64,000 bases of DNA. Origin: Rhizobium sp. NFR07 (GTDB lineage: Bacteria > Pseudomonadota > Alphaproteobacteria > Rhizobiales > Rhizobiaceae). The translations under genes were made by a program, and so were the position numbers. Below, one piece after another: positions 26,046-34,434 of the stretch. The stretch spans positions 62,001 to 126,000 of the forward strand of contig NZ_FOKM01000014.1 of the NCBI RefSeq assembly GCF_900111905.1. The letters run 5' to 3'. Below the pieces are notes generated by a model that was not told the DNA's origin, ran no database searches, and saw only the letters and a list, made by a program, of their open reading frames with translations. Numbering within the stretch: position 1 is the stretch's first letter; every line of letters begins with the position of its first letter.

Positions 26046-26927
26046 GTGCAAAGCACCGTGTTTCCGAACAAGATCCTTCCCTATTTTCTGGTCGCGCCGC
26101 AGATCGTGCTGACCATCGTGTTCTTTTTCTGGCCGGCAAGCCAGGCACTTTACCAATCCGCCATGCGGGAAGACCCGTTCGGGTTGCAGAGCACGTTTGT
26201 GGGTCTGGCCAATTTCACCACGATCCTGTCGGACGCCAATTACCTGCATGCGCTGCGCGTCACCGTCGTCTTCAGTATCGCCACCGCCGTGCTCTCCATG
26301 GGCATCGCGCTTCTTCTGGCGACCGCCGCCGATCTCGTCGTGCGTGGTAAAGGGTTTTACCGCACGATGATGATCATCCCCTATGCGGTGGCGCCTGCGG
26401 TCGCGGGCATGTTGTGGCTGTTCATGTTCAACCCGGCCATGGGCACGTTCGCCTATATCCTGCGCCGCAACGGCATTGCCTGGGACCCGCTCCTGAACGG
26501 CGATCAGGCCATGGCGCTGGTCGTGGTGGCCGCCGCCTGGAAACAGATCAGCTACAATTTCCTCTTCTTCGTCGCCGGCCTGCAGGCCATTCCGAAATCG
26601 CTCCTGGAGGCAGCCTCCATCGATGGCGCGCGCGGATCTCGCCGGTTCTGGACGATCGTTTTTCCGCTTTTGGCGCCCACCACATTCTTCCTGCTGGTGG
26701 TCAACACCGTCTACGCCTTTTTCGACACATTCGGCATCATCCATTCGGTCACCGGCGGCGGACCTGCCAAGGCCACAGAAACGCTGGTCTACAAGGTCTA
26801 TAACGACGGTTTCGTGAACCTCAATCTTGGCTCGTCGGCCGCCCAGTCGGTCATCCTGATGGTCATCGTCATCGCGCTGACCGCCTTCCAGTTCCGCTTC
26901 GTCGAGCGGCGCGTGCATTATGGTTGA
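26046..26927 (+). CDS. ugpA: Ugp-type ABC permease UgpA
   Basis: A 293-residue membrane protein of the CUT1/Ugp permease class with six hydrophobic segments and the ATPase-contact loop IPKSLLEAASIDGARGSRRFW near 180-200 (abridged). It starts at a GTG (26046) with AAGGAG eight bases upstream. Features such as MMIIPYAVAPAVAGMLWLFM and THSVTGGGPAKATETL-like SVTGGGPAKATETL agree with UgpA. It pairs with UgpE, encoded nine bases downstream. Confidence 0.9.
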   Translation: MQSTVFPNKILPYFLVAPQIVLTIVFFFWPASQALYQSAMREDPFGLQSTFVGLANFTTILSDANYLHALRVTVVFSIATAVLSMGIALLLATAADLVVRGKGFYRTMMIIPYAVAPAVAGMLWLFMFNPAMGTFAYILRRNGIAWDPLLNGDQAMALVVVAAAWKQISYNFLFFVAGLQAIPKSLLEAASIDGARGSRRFWTIVFPLLAPTTFFLLVVNTVYAFFDTFGIIHSVTGGGPAKATETLVYKVYNDGFVNLNLGSSAAQSVILMVIVIALTAFQFRFVERRVHYG

Positions 26928-26936
26928 GGTGAGAAG

Positions 26937-27785
26937 ATGATCGAAAACCGCCCAGTAGCCAGCATGATGGCGCATCTGATGCTGATCCTCGGCATCATCA
27001 TCGTCGCCTTCCCGATCTATTACACGTTCATCGCCTCGACGGCGCCATCAGGCGCCATCATCCGGCCGCCGCTGTCGCTGCTGCCCGGCGGGCACATGAT
27101 GGAAAACTATTCGGAATCCATTTCCGGCGGCGTTGAACGTGTCGTCGGCGTCAGTCTCGAACGGCTGCTGTTCAACAGCTTTGTCGTCGCAGTCGCGATT
27201 GCCATCGGCAAGATCATCATCTCGTTCCTGTCGGCCTTCGCGATCGTGTTTTTCCGCTTTCCCTTCCGCATGGGCTTTTTCTGGATGATCTTCATCACGC
27301 TCATGCTGCCGGTGGAAGTTCGTATCCTGCCGACCTACAAGGTGATCGTCGATCTCGGGCTCTTGAACACCTATGCAGGCCTCACACTGCCGCTGATGGC
27401 ATCGGCGACGGCCACCTTCCTGTTCCGGCAGTTCTTTCTCACCATTCCCGGCGAGATGGTGGAAGCCGCACGCATCGACAATGCCGGGCCGTTCCGCTTC
27501 ATGAAGGATATCCTTCTGCCGCTGTCGACGACCAATATCGCGGCGCTGTTCGTCATCCTCTTCATCTACGGATGGACGCAATATCTCTGGCCGCTGCTCG
27601 TCACCGACAGGGCCGAAATGAACACGATCATCATCGGCCTTCGCCGCATGGTGGATTTCGCAGATGCCTCGACGCCGTGGAACTACGTGATGGTGACGGC
27701 CATCCTGGCGATCATTCCTCCCGTCATCGTCGTGGTGCTGATGCAGCGCTGGTTCGTCAAGGGTTTGGTGGAGACCGAAAAATAA
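26937..27785 (+). CDS. ugpE: Ugp-type ABC permease UgpE
   Basis: A 282-residue partner permease with six predicted membrane segments and the contact loop PGEMVEAARIDNAGPFRFMK. The segment MLPVEVRILPTYKVI and the C-terminal GWTQYLWPLLVT are characteristic of UgpE. GAGGTGAGAAG immediately precedes ATG 26937. The TAA stop shares one base with the ugpC start (TAATG), so translation of the ATPase is probably coupled. Confidence 0.92.
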   Translation: MIENRPVASMMAHLMLILGIIIVAFPIYYTFIASTAPSGAIIRPPLSLLPGGHMMENYSESISGGVERVVGVSLERLLFNSFVVAVAIAIGKIIISFLSAFAIVFFRFPFRMGFFWMIFITLMLPVEVRILPTYKVIVDLGLLNTYAGLTLPLMASATATFLFRQFFLTIPGEMVEAARIDNAGPFRFMKDILLPLSTTNIAALFVILFIYGWTQYLWPLLVTDRAEMNTIIIGLRRMVDFADASTPWNYVMVTAILAIIPPVIVVVLMQRWFVKGLVETEK

Positions 27786-28822
27786 TGGCTACGATTGAAC
27801 TGAAAGACGTCCGCAAGGTCTACGGCACCAATATCGAGGCGATCAAGAGCGTGTCGCTCGATATCGCCGATGGCGAAATGATCGTGCTGGTCGGCCCGTC
27901 CGGCTGCGGAAAATCGACGCTTCTGCGCATGGTTGCGGGGCTCGAAAGCATCACCTCCGGCGATGTGACGATCGCCGGGCGGCGCGTCAACACGCTGGAA
28001 CCATCCGAGCGCGACATCGCCATGGTGTTCCAGAACTATGCGCTTTACCCGCACATGACCGTGCGCCAGAACCTTGCCTATGGGCTGAAGAACCGCAACA
28101 CGCCGAAGGACGAGATCGACCGACGCATTACCGAGGCGGCGCGGGCTCTGGAAATCGAACAGTTTCTCGAACGAAAACCCCGCCAGCTTTCCGGCGGCCA
28201 GCGACAGCGTGTGGCCATGGGCCGCGCCATTGTGCGAAAACCCTCCGCCTTCCTGTTCGATGAACCGCTGTCCAATCTCGACGCAAAACTGCGCGTTCAG
28301 ATGCGGGTGGAAATCCGCAGACTGCAGCGTTCGCTTGCCACGACGTCGATCTATGTCACCCACGACCAGATGGAGGCGATGACACTTGCCGACCGGCTGG
28401 TGGTACTTAATGCCGGGCGGATCGAACAGGTCGGCACGCCGATCGAGTTATACGAAAAGCCGGCCACCACTTTCGTCGCCACCTTCATAGGATCGCCATC
28501 GATGAACCTGATGAAACCGGCCGGAAGCCAAGTCACTGCCATCAACTGGCCGTCAAACGTGGCGACGATAGGCATCCGCCCTGAGGACCTTGTCATTGCC
28601 GATGCTGCGTCCGGCAATGGTTTCCGCATCAAGGTAGAGGTTATCGCGGTCGAACTGGTCGGTGCCGAAAGTTATGTTCATGGCGCCACGAAGGAAGGAG
28701 ACACGGTCGTTTTCCGCGTCCCCGGCCGCTCGGTCATCGAGATCGGAGAAAGCAAGGACCTCACTGCGGCATCGGATCGCTTTCATCTTTTCGGCAGTGA
28801 CGGAAAGCGTCTGCAGGCATGA
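27785..28822 (+). CDS. ugpC: Ugp-type ABC ATP-binding protein UgpC
   Basis: A 345-residue ATPase: Walker A GPSGCGKS (37-44), LSGGQRQRVAMGRAI, Walker B AFLFDEPLSNLDAKLR, switch VTHDQMEAMTLADR, and a TOBE domain with IGIRPEDL. This is the MalK/UgpC class. It is the last gene of the transporter array. The frame continues upstream to 27572 inside ugpE, which is not credible as coding. A LacI-type site lies 35 bases after its stop, between it and the Na/Pi gene. Confidence 0.92.
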   Translation: MATIELKDVRKVYGTNIEAIKSVSLDIADGEMIVLVGPSGCGKSTLLRMVAGLESITSGDVTIAGRRVNTLEPSERDIAMVFQNYALYPHMTVRQNLAYGLKNRNTPKDEIDRRITEAARALEIEQFLERKPRQLSGGQRQRVAMGRAIVRKPSAFLFDEPLSNLDAKLRVQMRVEIRRLQRSLATTSIYVTHDQMEAMTLADRLVVLNAGRIEQVGTPIELYEKPATTFVATFIGSPSMNLMKPAGSQVTAINWPSNVATIGIRPEDLVIADAASGNGFRIKVEVIAVELVGAESYVHGATKEGDTVVFRVPGRSVIEIGESKDLTAASDRFHLFGSDGKRLQA

Positions 28823-28857
28823 TTTCAATGGAAAAACAGGAAGTTTCGCGCCAGCGC

Positions 28858-28873
28858 TTGCATACGAACGCAA
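28858..28873. promoter_or_regulatory. Third LacI-type site, upstream of the Na/Pi gene
   Basis: TTGCATACGAACGCAA keeps TTGCA at the left, the central CG and GCAA at the right of the site at 19173-19188 (11 of 16 positions). It is 54 bases upstream of the ATG at 28928. It is less symmetric than the other two, so weaker binding is likely if it is real. Confidence 0.5.
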
Positions 28874-28927
28874 GACGAATATCATTAGTCGGCTATTGAT
28901 ATTCCGTAATATGCAACTGGAGTGCCT

Positions 28928-30577
28928 ATGTCCATCATCCTTGCCATCATTGCGCTGGTTGGCCATATCGCGCTTCTTCTTTGGGGAACGCGCATGGTGC
29001 AGACCGGCATCCAGCGCGCTTTCGGTCCCAGCCTGCGGTCCTTCCTGAGCCACGCACTCAGCAATCGCATGAAGGCCTTCATGGCGGGCATGGGCGTCAC
29101 GGCAGTTCTGCAGAGCAGCACTGCGACGGGGCTGATGGCAACAGGCTTTACAGCAGGCGGGCTGGTGGATCTGGTCCCGGCGCTGGCGGTCATGCTTGGC
29201 GCCAATGTCGGCAGCACGCTGATCGTCCAGGTGCTTTCGTTCAATGTGGCGGCTGCGTCACCGGCACTCATCCTGATCGGGGTGCTGATGTTCCGGCGGG
29301 TGCAGAACCCGCAGGTCCATGATCTCGGCCGAGTTTTCATCGGCATAGGCTTCATGCTTCTTGCCCTGCATCAATTGCTGGAGGTGCTGGAGCAGTACGC
29401 TGATACGCCCGCATTCCAAGGGGCGCTCCATGCCATTTCGAAGGCACCCGTCCTCAGCCTCCTGCTTGCTGCCGCGCTTACGTGGGCTGCGCATTCCAGC
29501 GTCGCCGTCGTGTTGCTGATCATGTCACTCGCAAGTCAGGGCCTTCTCGATCCCTATCAGGCCTGCGCAATGACGCTTGGAGCAAACCTCGGCACCGCGA
29601 TCAATCCCGTCGTGGAAGGACAATCGGGTGCGGCTCTCTCGGCTCGCCGCCTTCCGATAGGAAACCTTCTTACCAGAATAATCGGCGTTGCTCTCGCCTT
29701 TCTCTTCCTCGAGCAGATCACCTATCTGATGACGCAGTCAGCCGGCAGCGACAGTCGTTTGGTGGCCAATTTTCATACCGCCTTCAACCTCGTCGTTGCC
29801 GCGCTGTTCATGCCCTTCTTGTCGCCATTTGCAAACGCGCTCGTCAAATTCATGCCGCAGCGTATCGACGAAAGCGATCCCGGTCAGCCGCGATATCTCG
29901 ATCCTTCAGCTAAAGAGACACCGATCGTCGCGTTGCAGGCCGCAGCCCGCGAGGTGCTTCGTATTGTAGATACACTCGAGGAGATGCTGGCGGGGACAAA
30001 AGCGGCGCTTTCAACGAACGATCGCAAGGCCTTGTCTGCGTTGCGCAAGCTGGACACGGTTCTCGATCGTCTTAACACCGCGGTCAAGATTTACCTGACA
30101 TCCATCGATCCCGACGAATTCAGCGAAGCGGACAAGCGTAGGCTCGAAGAGATCCTGATCTTTTCAACGGGTCTGGAACATGCAGGCGATGTGCTGGACC
30201 AGAATGTCCTGCCGCATCTGGCGAAACGCCTGCGTCGAGGCATGAAATTTTCGAAACCTGCCAGAGACGAGCTTGAAGCACTTTTCGACAGGTTGACGAC
30301 GAACCTGCACACGGCAGCTGCCCTGTTCATGTCACAGGATGAGCGCATGGCCCGCATGCTGGCGGAGGAAAAGGTCGTTTTCAGAAAGGTTGAGCGAGAC
30401 GGCACCAGGGCACATTTCGAACTGCTTCGAAAAGGAAATGTCGATGCCTCGGAAACCAGCTCTCTGCATCTGGATTTGCTGCGCGACCTCAAGCAGTTGA
30501 ATTCGCATCTGGTTGCCGCGACCGCATACCCGGTGCTGGAACAACAGGGTGAACTGCTGCAGAGCCGGATCAGGTGA
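28928..30577 (+). CDS. Na/Pi-cotransporter (NptA/YjbB type) with C-terminal PhoU-like domain
   Basis: The 549-residue protein has two inverted Na/Pi-cotransporter repeats: QSST at 62-65 with GANVGST at 91-97, and AAHSSVA at 187-193 with GANLGTA at 218-224. A mostly helical, charged PhoU-like domain follows from about residue 335. E. coli YjbB of this family exports inorganic phosphate. Downstream of two organophosphate-type importers and a phosphatase, Pi export (or balanced re-uptake) is an attractive role. CTGGAG lies five bases before ATG 28928; a GTG two codons earlier is also in frame. A LacI-type site upstream suggests co-control with the transporter block. Confidence 0.88.
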   Translation: MSIILAIIALVGHIALLLWGTRMVQTGIQRAFGPSLRSFLSHALSNRMKAFMAGMGVTAVLQSSTATGLMATGFTAGGLVDLVPALAVMLGANVGSTLIVQVLSFNVAAASPALILIGVLMFRRVQNPQVHDLGRVFIGIGFMLLALHQLLEVLEQYADTPAFQGALHAISKAPVLSLLLAAALTWAAHSSVAVVLLIMSLASQGLLDPYQACAMTLGANLGTAINPVVEGQSGAALSARRLPIGNLLTRIIGVALAFLFLEQITYLMTQSAGSDSRLVANFHTAFNLVVAALFMPFLSPFANALVKFMPQRIDESDPGQPRYLDPSAKETPIVALQAAAREVLRIVDTLEEMLAGTKAALSTNDRKALSALRKLDTVLDRLNTAVKIYLTSIDPDEFSEADKRRLEEILIFSTGLEHAGDVLDQNVLPHLAKRLRRGMKFSKPARDELEALFDRLTTNLHTAAALFMSQDERMARMLAEEKVVFRKVERDGTRAHFELLRKGNVDASETSSLHLDLLRDLKQLNSHLVAATAYPVLEQQGELLQSRIR

Positions 30578-30660
30578 TTTGAACCTTCATAATTTTCAAC
30601 CTGCCACGTGGTTTCATTCAGCGTTAAGGCGAGGTCAAAGAATTTGATGAGCAGCCTCAT

Positions 30661-30909
30661 TCAGTCAGGAAAAAACAGGGCATGTCCTTCCAAGGCCAGT
30701 CCAATTTCCTGCCCCACTGCGAAATCGACGCGTTCGGATACCATTGTCAATCGCAGGTCGACGTTACCGACAGCTACCGAGATGTGACTGAAACGACCTG
30801 AAAAGCTGATCGCGCTGACACGAGCGCCGAACCTGGCTCCCGCACTACCGGATGCGACGGGCCTTAGCTGCCCGCTCTGAATGAGCAATTGGCCGCTTCG
30901 GCACGTACG
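30661..30909 (-). pseudogene. C-terminal (TOBE domain) remnant of an ABC transporter ATPase
   Basis: About 80 codons on the minus strand end at 30661. The readable part runs RFGARVSAISFSGRFSHISV, then VDLRLTMVSERVDF and a QEIGLALEGHALFFPD terminus, which is the pattern of the TOBE domain at the end of PotA/AfuC-class ATPases. No Walker motifs or start region precede it, so it is a truncated leftover. The 5' boundary is fuzzy. It lies next to an acid-phosphatase fragment, suggesting that an older transporter-phosphatase unit has decayed here. Confidence 0.6.
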
Positions 30910-31035
30910 ATCAAGGCCATTGCTGTTGCGATAGATTTGAACAGGCAGGCAGACAATGTGGAACTGGCTGACAGTCGATCTTGCGCCAGTTGCGCAGGCA
31001 GGGAGAAGCAGTCATCGCTGATGAAATAAGCGACG

Positions 31036-31252
31036 TCAGGCGATTTTGACCGTATCGTCAACATCGAAGCCGACCGTCATGGCCGGCTTACCCTCCAGCG
31101 ACTTCTCGATCTGACCGATCGTCTACCCAGTGAATCGGGCCGCGATGAGCAAGTTGGTCGGTGGTCGCACCGGCGAAAGTCGCGTCGTCCGCATAGGCCG
31201 GCGTGACGACAAGTGCAGCCAGAAGAGCGAGATTGCGGGGCAGGAAAGTCAT
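31036..31252 (-). pseudogene. aphA: Broken class B acid phosphatase (aphA) fragment
   Basis: An ATG at 31252, preceded by AAGGAG at seven bases, starts a signal peptide (MTFLPRNLALLAALVVTPAYA) and the AphA-like TTDQLAHRGPIHWVD. The frame then closes, but a shift of one base at about 31119 restores IGQIEKSLEGKPAMTVGFDV followed by DDTV, which contains the nucleophile motif (FDxDDT) of the DDDD phosphatases. It stops at 31036 and nothing later resembles the rest of the enzyme. AphA is a periplasmic phosphomonoesterase, so its loss beside organophosphate transporters is notable. The intact start region suggests recent decay, unless a sequencing error caused the frameshift. Confidence 0.75.
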
Positions 31253-31441
31253 CCATAGTCTCCTTCCATGATGTCGTCAGAGTGACATCTTCCTCTCCAG
31301 AGAGGGTGTCAATCGCGCAGAACGCCACTCGCAAAGCCCAAATAGGATCGCTAAGGTTCACAGCCGCCTGTCCACAGGACATTGGATCCCAGGATCTCCG
31401 CTTGGTTGACTGCTAAGCTTTGCGCGCCGTAAAAACTCGCC
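31253..31441. other. Intergenic region between the aphA remnant and the DUF930 gene
   Basis: Divergent spacer holding the former aphA ribosome site and an inverted repeat GATGTC (31270-31275) / GACATC (31284-31289) with an 8-base gap that could be an operator. No coding sequence is evident. Confidence 0.4.
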
Positions 31442-31882
31442 ATGGACAGCACGAGATCTCTCAGAAACATGCGTAATCCGCAGACCCGCCTGCTTGCCAG
31501 TATGGTAGCAGCACTCGGTTTCGTCAGCTGGACGACCGCCGCCAATGCGCTGAACGATGATCGGCTCAATGGCCAGTTGATGAAGCTGGATCCGGAAACA
31601 AGGCTCGAACAGACCTGTGACACCGAGGTGATGTTTCGGATCAACCGCGAACATCCCCAGTTTCGCGTGGACAAGGTCATTGCCTATGCCTTCGGCGACA
31701 CTGCCAGCAGCGAAAATCTGTTCAAGGCGCCCGGAGCCGTGCTGCGTAGCCGCGGAAAATGGTATCGGCTGAAATACATCTGCATGACGGGTCCACGCCA
31801 TCTCGACGCGCACAAACTCAAATATGAGATTGGACCTGTTGTGCCACGTTCAGATTGGAAGGCACATTACCTGTATGACTGA
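31442..31882 (+). CDS. DUF930 domain protein, exported
   Basis: A 146-residue protein with an N-terminal signal-like segment (hydrophobic about residues 17-35, TTAANA) and the DUF930 core: LNGQLMKLDPETRLEQTCDT near 43-62, then VIAYAFGD, LRSRGKWYRLKYICMT and two conserved Cys likely to form a disulfide. DUF930 proteins are common in Rhizobiales and have no established function. The ATG at 31469 (MRNPQTRLL) is an alternative start that gives a neater signal peptide. Its 3' end overlaps the convergent Nudix gene by 33 bases. Confidence 0.8.
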   Translation: MDSTRSLRNMRNPQTRLLASMVAALGFVSWTTAANALNDDRLNGQLMKLDPETRLEQTCDTEVMFRINREHPQFRVDKVIAYAFGDTASSENLFKAPGAVLRSRGKWYRLKYICMTGPRHLDAHKLKYEIGPVVPRSDWKAHYLYD

Positions 31883-32437
31883 TCGGTCCCAGCCCAAAGC
31901 TCGAGCGTTTTCAAGCAAATCGCGGTTCATCGCGGCCGGAAATTGACAAGCAAAGACTTCCAACTCGATCTCGCGAACGCGCCTAGCCGCCTCGTCGGGG
32001 CTAACCCATGCCAAGATCCTTTGCCCGCGCTCTTTGAATTTCGAACTGACCTCGTCAACTTCAACCTGAAAAATCTCGACGACGCAGGGCACCACAACAC
32101 CACCGTCCAGCTCTTTGAGGTAGGTGTAACGGCCAATCGCCTTCTTTTTCGCTTTGCCGCGAACCCCGGCTTCCTCCCAGGCCTCAATGACAGCAGCCTC
32201 GTGCGGCTTCTTGCCCTTCATCGGCCAACCTTTGGGGATTATCCAACGCCCGCTGTCGCGTGATGTGACGACAAGGAGGTCGATTTGGCCTGCATCGCCA
32301 TATCGAAAACACAAGGCTCCATATTGCTGGCGAAACGCGGCACCGAACAGTTTATCCGGCGCCTTCCTGGACAGGTCGTGCAGAAGCTTATGGGGCCGCC
32401 CCACCTTTATCGACTTGGCCTGTTTCTTCATTTTCAT
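31850..32437 (-). CDS. Nudix hydrolase (DIPP-like)
   Basis: The 195-residue product has a Nudix fold with WIIPKGWPMKGKKPHEAAVIEAWEEAGVRG (quoted in parts: WIIPKGWPMKGKK and EAAVIEAWEEAGV). The box is close to that of diphosphoinositol-polyphosphate hydrolases: the Arg of the classic RExxEE is replaced by Ile, but the catalytic EAWEEAG glutamates are present. Such enzymes split nucleoside or inositol polyphosphates, or Ap4A-type compounds. I chose ATG 32437 (MKMKKQAK); ATG 32431 is also possible. It is monocistronic and converges on DUF930. Confidence 0.82.
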   Translation of the reverse strand: MKMKKQAKSIKVGRPHKLLHDLSRKAPDKLFGAAFRQQYGALCFRYGDAGQIDLLVVTSRDSGRWIIPKGWPMKGKKPHEAAVIEAWEEAGVRGKAKKKAIGRYTYLKELDGGVVVPCVVEIFQVEVDEVSSKFKERGQRILAWVSPDEAARRVREIELEVFACQFPAAMNRDLLENARALGWDRSVIQVMCLPI

Positions 32438-32640
32438 GCATGGAGAATGCCAGAACTGGGCTTCGCCACTCAACTGATCAGTGAGAGCTCCGTGCTAATA
32501 GGAACAGATAAGTTGGTGAGCACGTCCCCGCTATTTCGAGTAGACCTCCTCGACGCCTTCATTGGTCAACAAAGGTCTCGTTCTGGAGCAATGGTAGATC
32601 ACCGAGGGCCAGGTCTTCTAGCATGGCGGCCGAGTGCGGA

Positions 32641-32871
32641 TTATTCGTAAGCCGCCGAGATATCTCCGAGAGCCTTATGGCCTTCCATCGCACGAACCAG
32701 CTCGGGCAACGTCCTGTGTCCCTCTCGAAAAAGATTAATGCAAATCTCGGCGGCTATGATCGCGTCGGGATCATCTTTCGCTAGCCCGCATCGGCTCTTC
32801 CAGGATTGAAAGGCGATATCGATAATTTCGAGTTCGACCGGGCCAAATGTAGTTTCGAGAAATGATGGCAT
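32641..32871 (-). CDS. Small hypothetical protein
   Basis: A 76-residue acidic, helical protein (FGPVELEIIDIAFQSWKSR, then KDDPDAIIAAEICINLFREG and a charged C terminus) with smooth amphipathic composition and normal codon use, unlike the surrounding out-of-frame reading. I do not recognise a named family; the look is that of small conserved rhizobial proteins of unknown function. No operon partner is evident. Confidence 0.5.
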   Translation of the reverse strand: MPSFLETTFGPVELEIIDIAFQSWKSRCGLAKDDPDAIIAAEICINLFREGHRTLPELVRAMEGHKALGDISAAYE

Positions 32872-33460
32872 TTCGGTAATCCTTCACAGCGCAGAGCGAT
32901 GTGGTACCGTACGGCGCGAATTCAAGCAGCGGCGCTTTGGTTTCCATTGAGTTGATCAGCTGGGACACGCAGCACAGTCTCGCTCTTGATGGGTATCAAA
33001 CCGCCGGCCCGGAGCTAGAGCCGATTTAGATCATCGGGAGACCTCGACTATATGTTGGTCGATAAGAAAGGCGGTCCGAAGGGTTATCTCCCTCGATATT
33101 TTTGGAGATGACGTCGCGCAGCCGATAACGCGAACACGCACCAAGCAAAGCCTCACGATTTGAGTGCACTAGATCCGAGGCGACCCGGGAGTGCGTCCTC
33201 TTGCCAATCTGGATGCACTTACAGACTGCATCGGTACCGTCCGATCCATGCTTTCCAGCACGGCTGAGGCACGTACCGCGAACATCGGCATCGATACGCG
33301 TTGGACAGGTACGTCTGCAGCCAAGGGCTCTTTCTACATTGGCAGCAATGCAAACCAATGATCGATAAGATCGGGCCAAACTTAGGACCGTAGTTTGCTT
33401 GCGGTGGCAGGTATGGCGGACCAGCATGTTTACGTCTGCGGTACGAAACGGCCTACATTC
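32872..33460. other. Gene-poor stretch before the IclR gene
   Basis: No supported gene. A short plus-strand frame from GTG 33191 to 33361 (57 residues, LANLDALTDCIGTVRSMLSS near its start) has protein-like composition and may be the tail of a decayed gene, but no family is recognisable and no clear ribosome site precedes it. Overlapping minus-strand frames (33026-33427) look like noise. A large AT-variable, low-coding region of this kind next to pseudogenes suggests past rearrangement. Confidence 0.4.
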
Positions 33461-34207
33461 TCATTCAATCTTCGTGCTGATGTCGGTTCGCATCTGGTCC
33501 AGCAGGACTGCAATCCTTTCTTTCAGCTCTGGTGTGCCGAGGCTGGCGGGATAGGATATCGCTACGCCGAAAATCTCCATCGTCTCAGGGTCCCGCATGG
33601 CCACGCCCTGGGATGAAACACCTTCCACGATCTCGTTTGATGCGTAGGATCTGCCGGTTGCGCGGATCTTGCCGATGCGCTCCATCAACTCGGCATGATC
33701 CTTCGGTGAGTTCGGCGACACATAGGGGAGCGGCTCCGGGACCCTCTGCTTCAATGCAGGGTCGTCCAGCAGCGCCAGCATCGCGCGTCCATTGGAGGTT
33801 GCGTAGGCGGAAGACTTGTAGCCTGGCGTCGAGGCGATTGCCAACGGGTTGGAACCCCGCACCACCCTGAGCACAATCAGATCGGCGCCATCGAAGACGG
33901 TAATGTAGCCGGTATGGCCGCCGATATCGCAGATCTGCTTCACCCGCGTATAGACCAGATCGAGGAAATGATGGCGCGAGCGGAAGATCTGCCCGAGTTC
34001 GAAAAGCCGCATGCCGGGCGAATAGAGCCGCGTCGCGTGGTCGTATTCGAGCAGGCCAGCGGCAACGAGGCTTTTCAGCGCGCGATGAACCGTCGCCTTG
34101 GGACGATCGAGGCGGCGCGCCAGATCCGCCTGCCCGATCGCCGGCTCCTCCAGAGAGAAACATCCGAATATCGCAACCGCATCGTCAAGAACGCCCATCT
34201 TCCCCAC
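33461..34207 (-). CDS. IclR-family transcriptional regulator
   Basis: A 248-residue IclR protein: N-terminal winged helix (residues 5-65; IGQADLARRLDRPKATVHRA) and a C-terminal GAF-like effector domain with GGHTGYITVF, ASTPGYKSSAYATSNGRAML and YASNEIVEGVSSQGVAM. Start is either the GTG at 34207 or the ATG at 34198. It diverges from the fused hydantoinase gene 227 bases away; several TTTCA/TGAAA repeats lie between them. It very probably controls the hyuAB-dpp-amidohydrolase operon. Confidence 0.9.
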   Translation of the reverse strand: MGKMGVLDDAVAIFGCFSLEEPAIGQADLARRLDRPKATVHRALKSLVAAGLLEYDHATRLYSPGMRLFELGQIFRSRHHFLDLVYTRVKQICDIGGHTGYITVFDGADLIVLRVVRGSNPLAIASTPGYKSSAYATSNGRAMLALLDDPALKQRVPEPLPYVSPNSPKDHAELMERIGKIRATGRSYASNEIVEGVSSQGVAMRDPETMEIFGVAISYPASLGTPELKERIAVLLDQMRTDISTKIE

Positions 34208-34232
34208 TCGCTTGTTTCAATAAGAGCAATTG

Positions 34233-34266
34233 TTTCACTATTGAAATTCGGTGTCAATTTTGAAAC
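34233..34266. promoter_or_regulatory. Candidate IclR operator pair
   Basis: TTTCACTATTGAAA (34233-34246) is an inverted repeat TTTCA-N4-TGAAA, and GTGTCAATTTTGAAAC (34251-34266) is a similar dyad with one mismatched pair. A further GTTTCAA lies at 34214-34220. IclR-type proteins often bind such repeats. The cluster sits 26 bases upstream of the IclR start and some 170 bases upstream of the hydantoinase start. Confidence 0.55.
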
Positions 34267-34434
34267 TCACGCTAGACTCGCGAAAAAACACCGCCTACAA
34301 ATCTCGCAACGGAGAGAGAAGCTGAATTTTGAGGCAATCGCCCGACGCGGCAGATTTGCCCAAAACTACGGCTCGGGAACTTGAAGCTTCGGCCCAATGA
34401 TGGCCGGCTTATTTGCGTGACCTAGGATTGATAA

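Noticed and set aside
32531..32640. Minus-strand fragment resembling the N terminus of an aldehyde dehydrogenase
   Set aside because: Only about 20 codons look similar and the frame closes at once; too short to support a pseudogene call.
33026..33427. 133-residue minus-strand frame
   Set aside because: Arg/Cys/Ser-rich composition without hydrophobic core pattern or known motif; likely noise.
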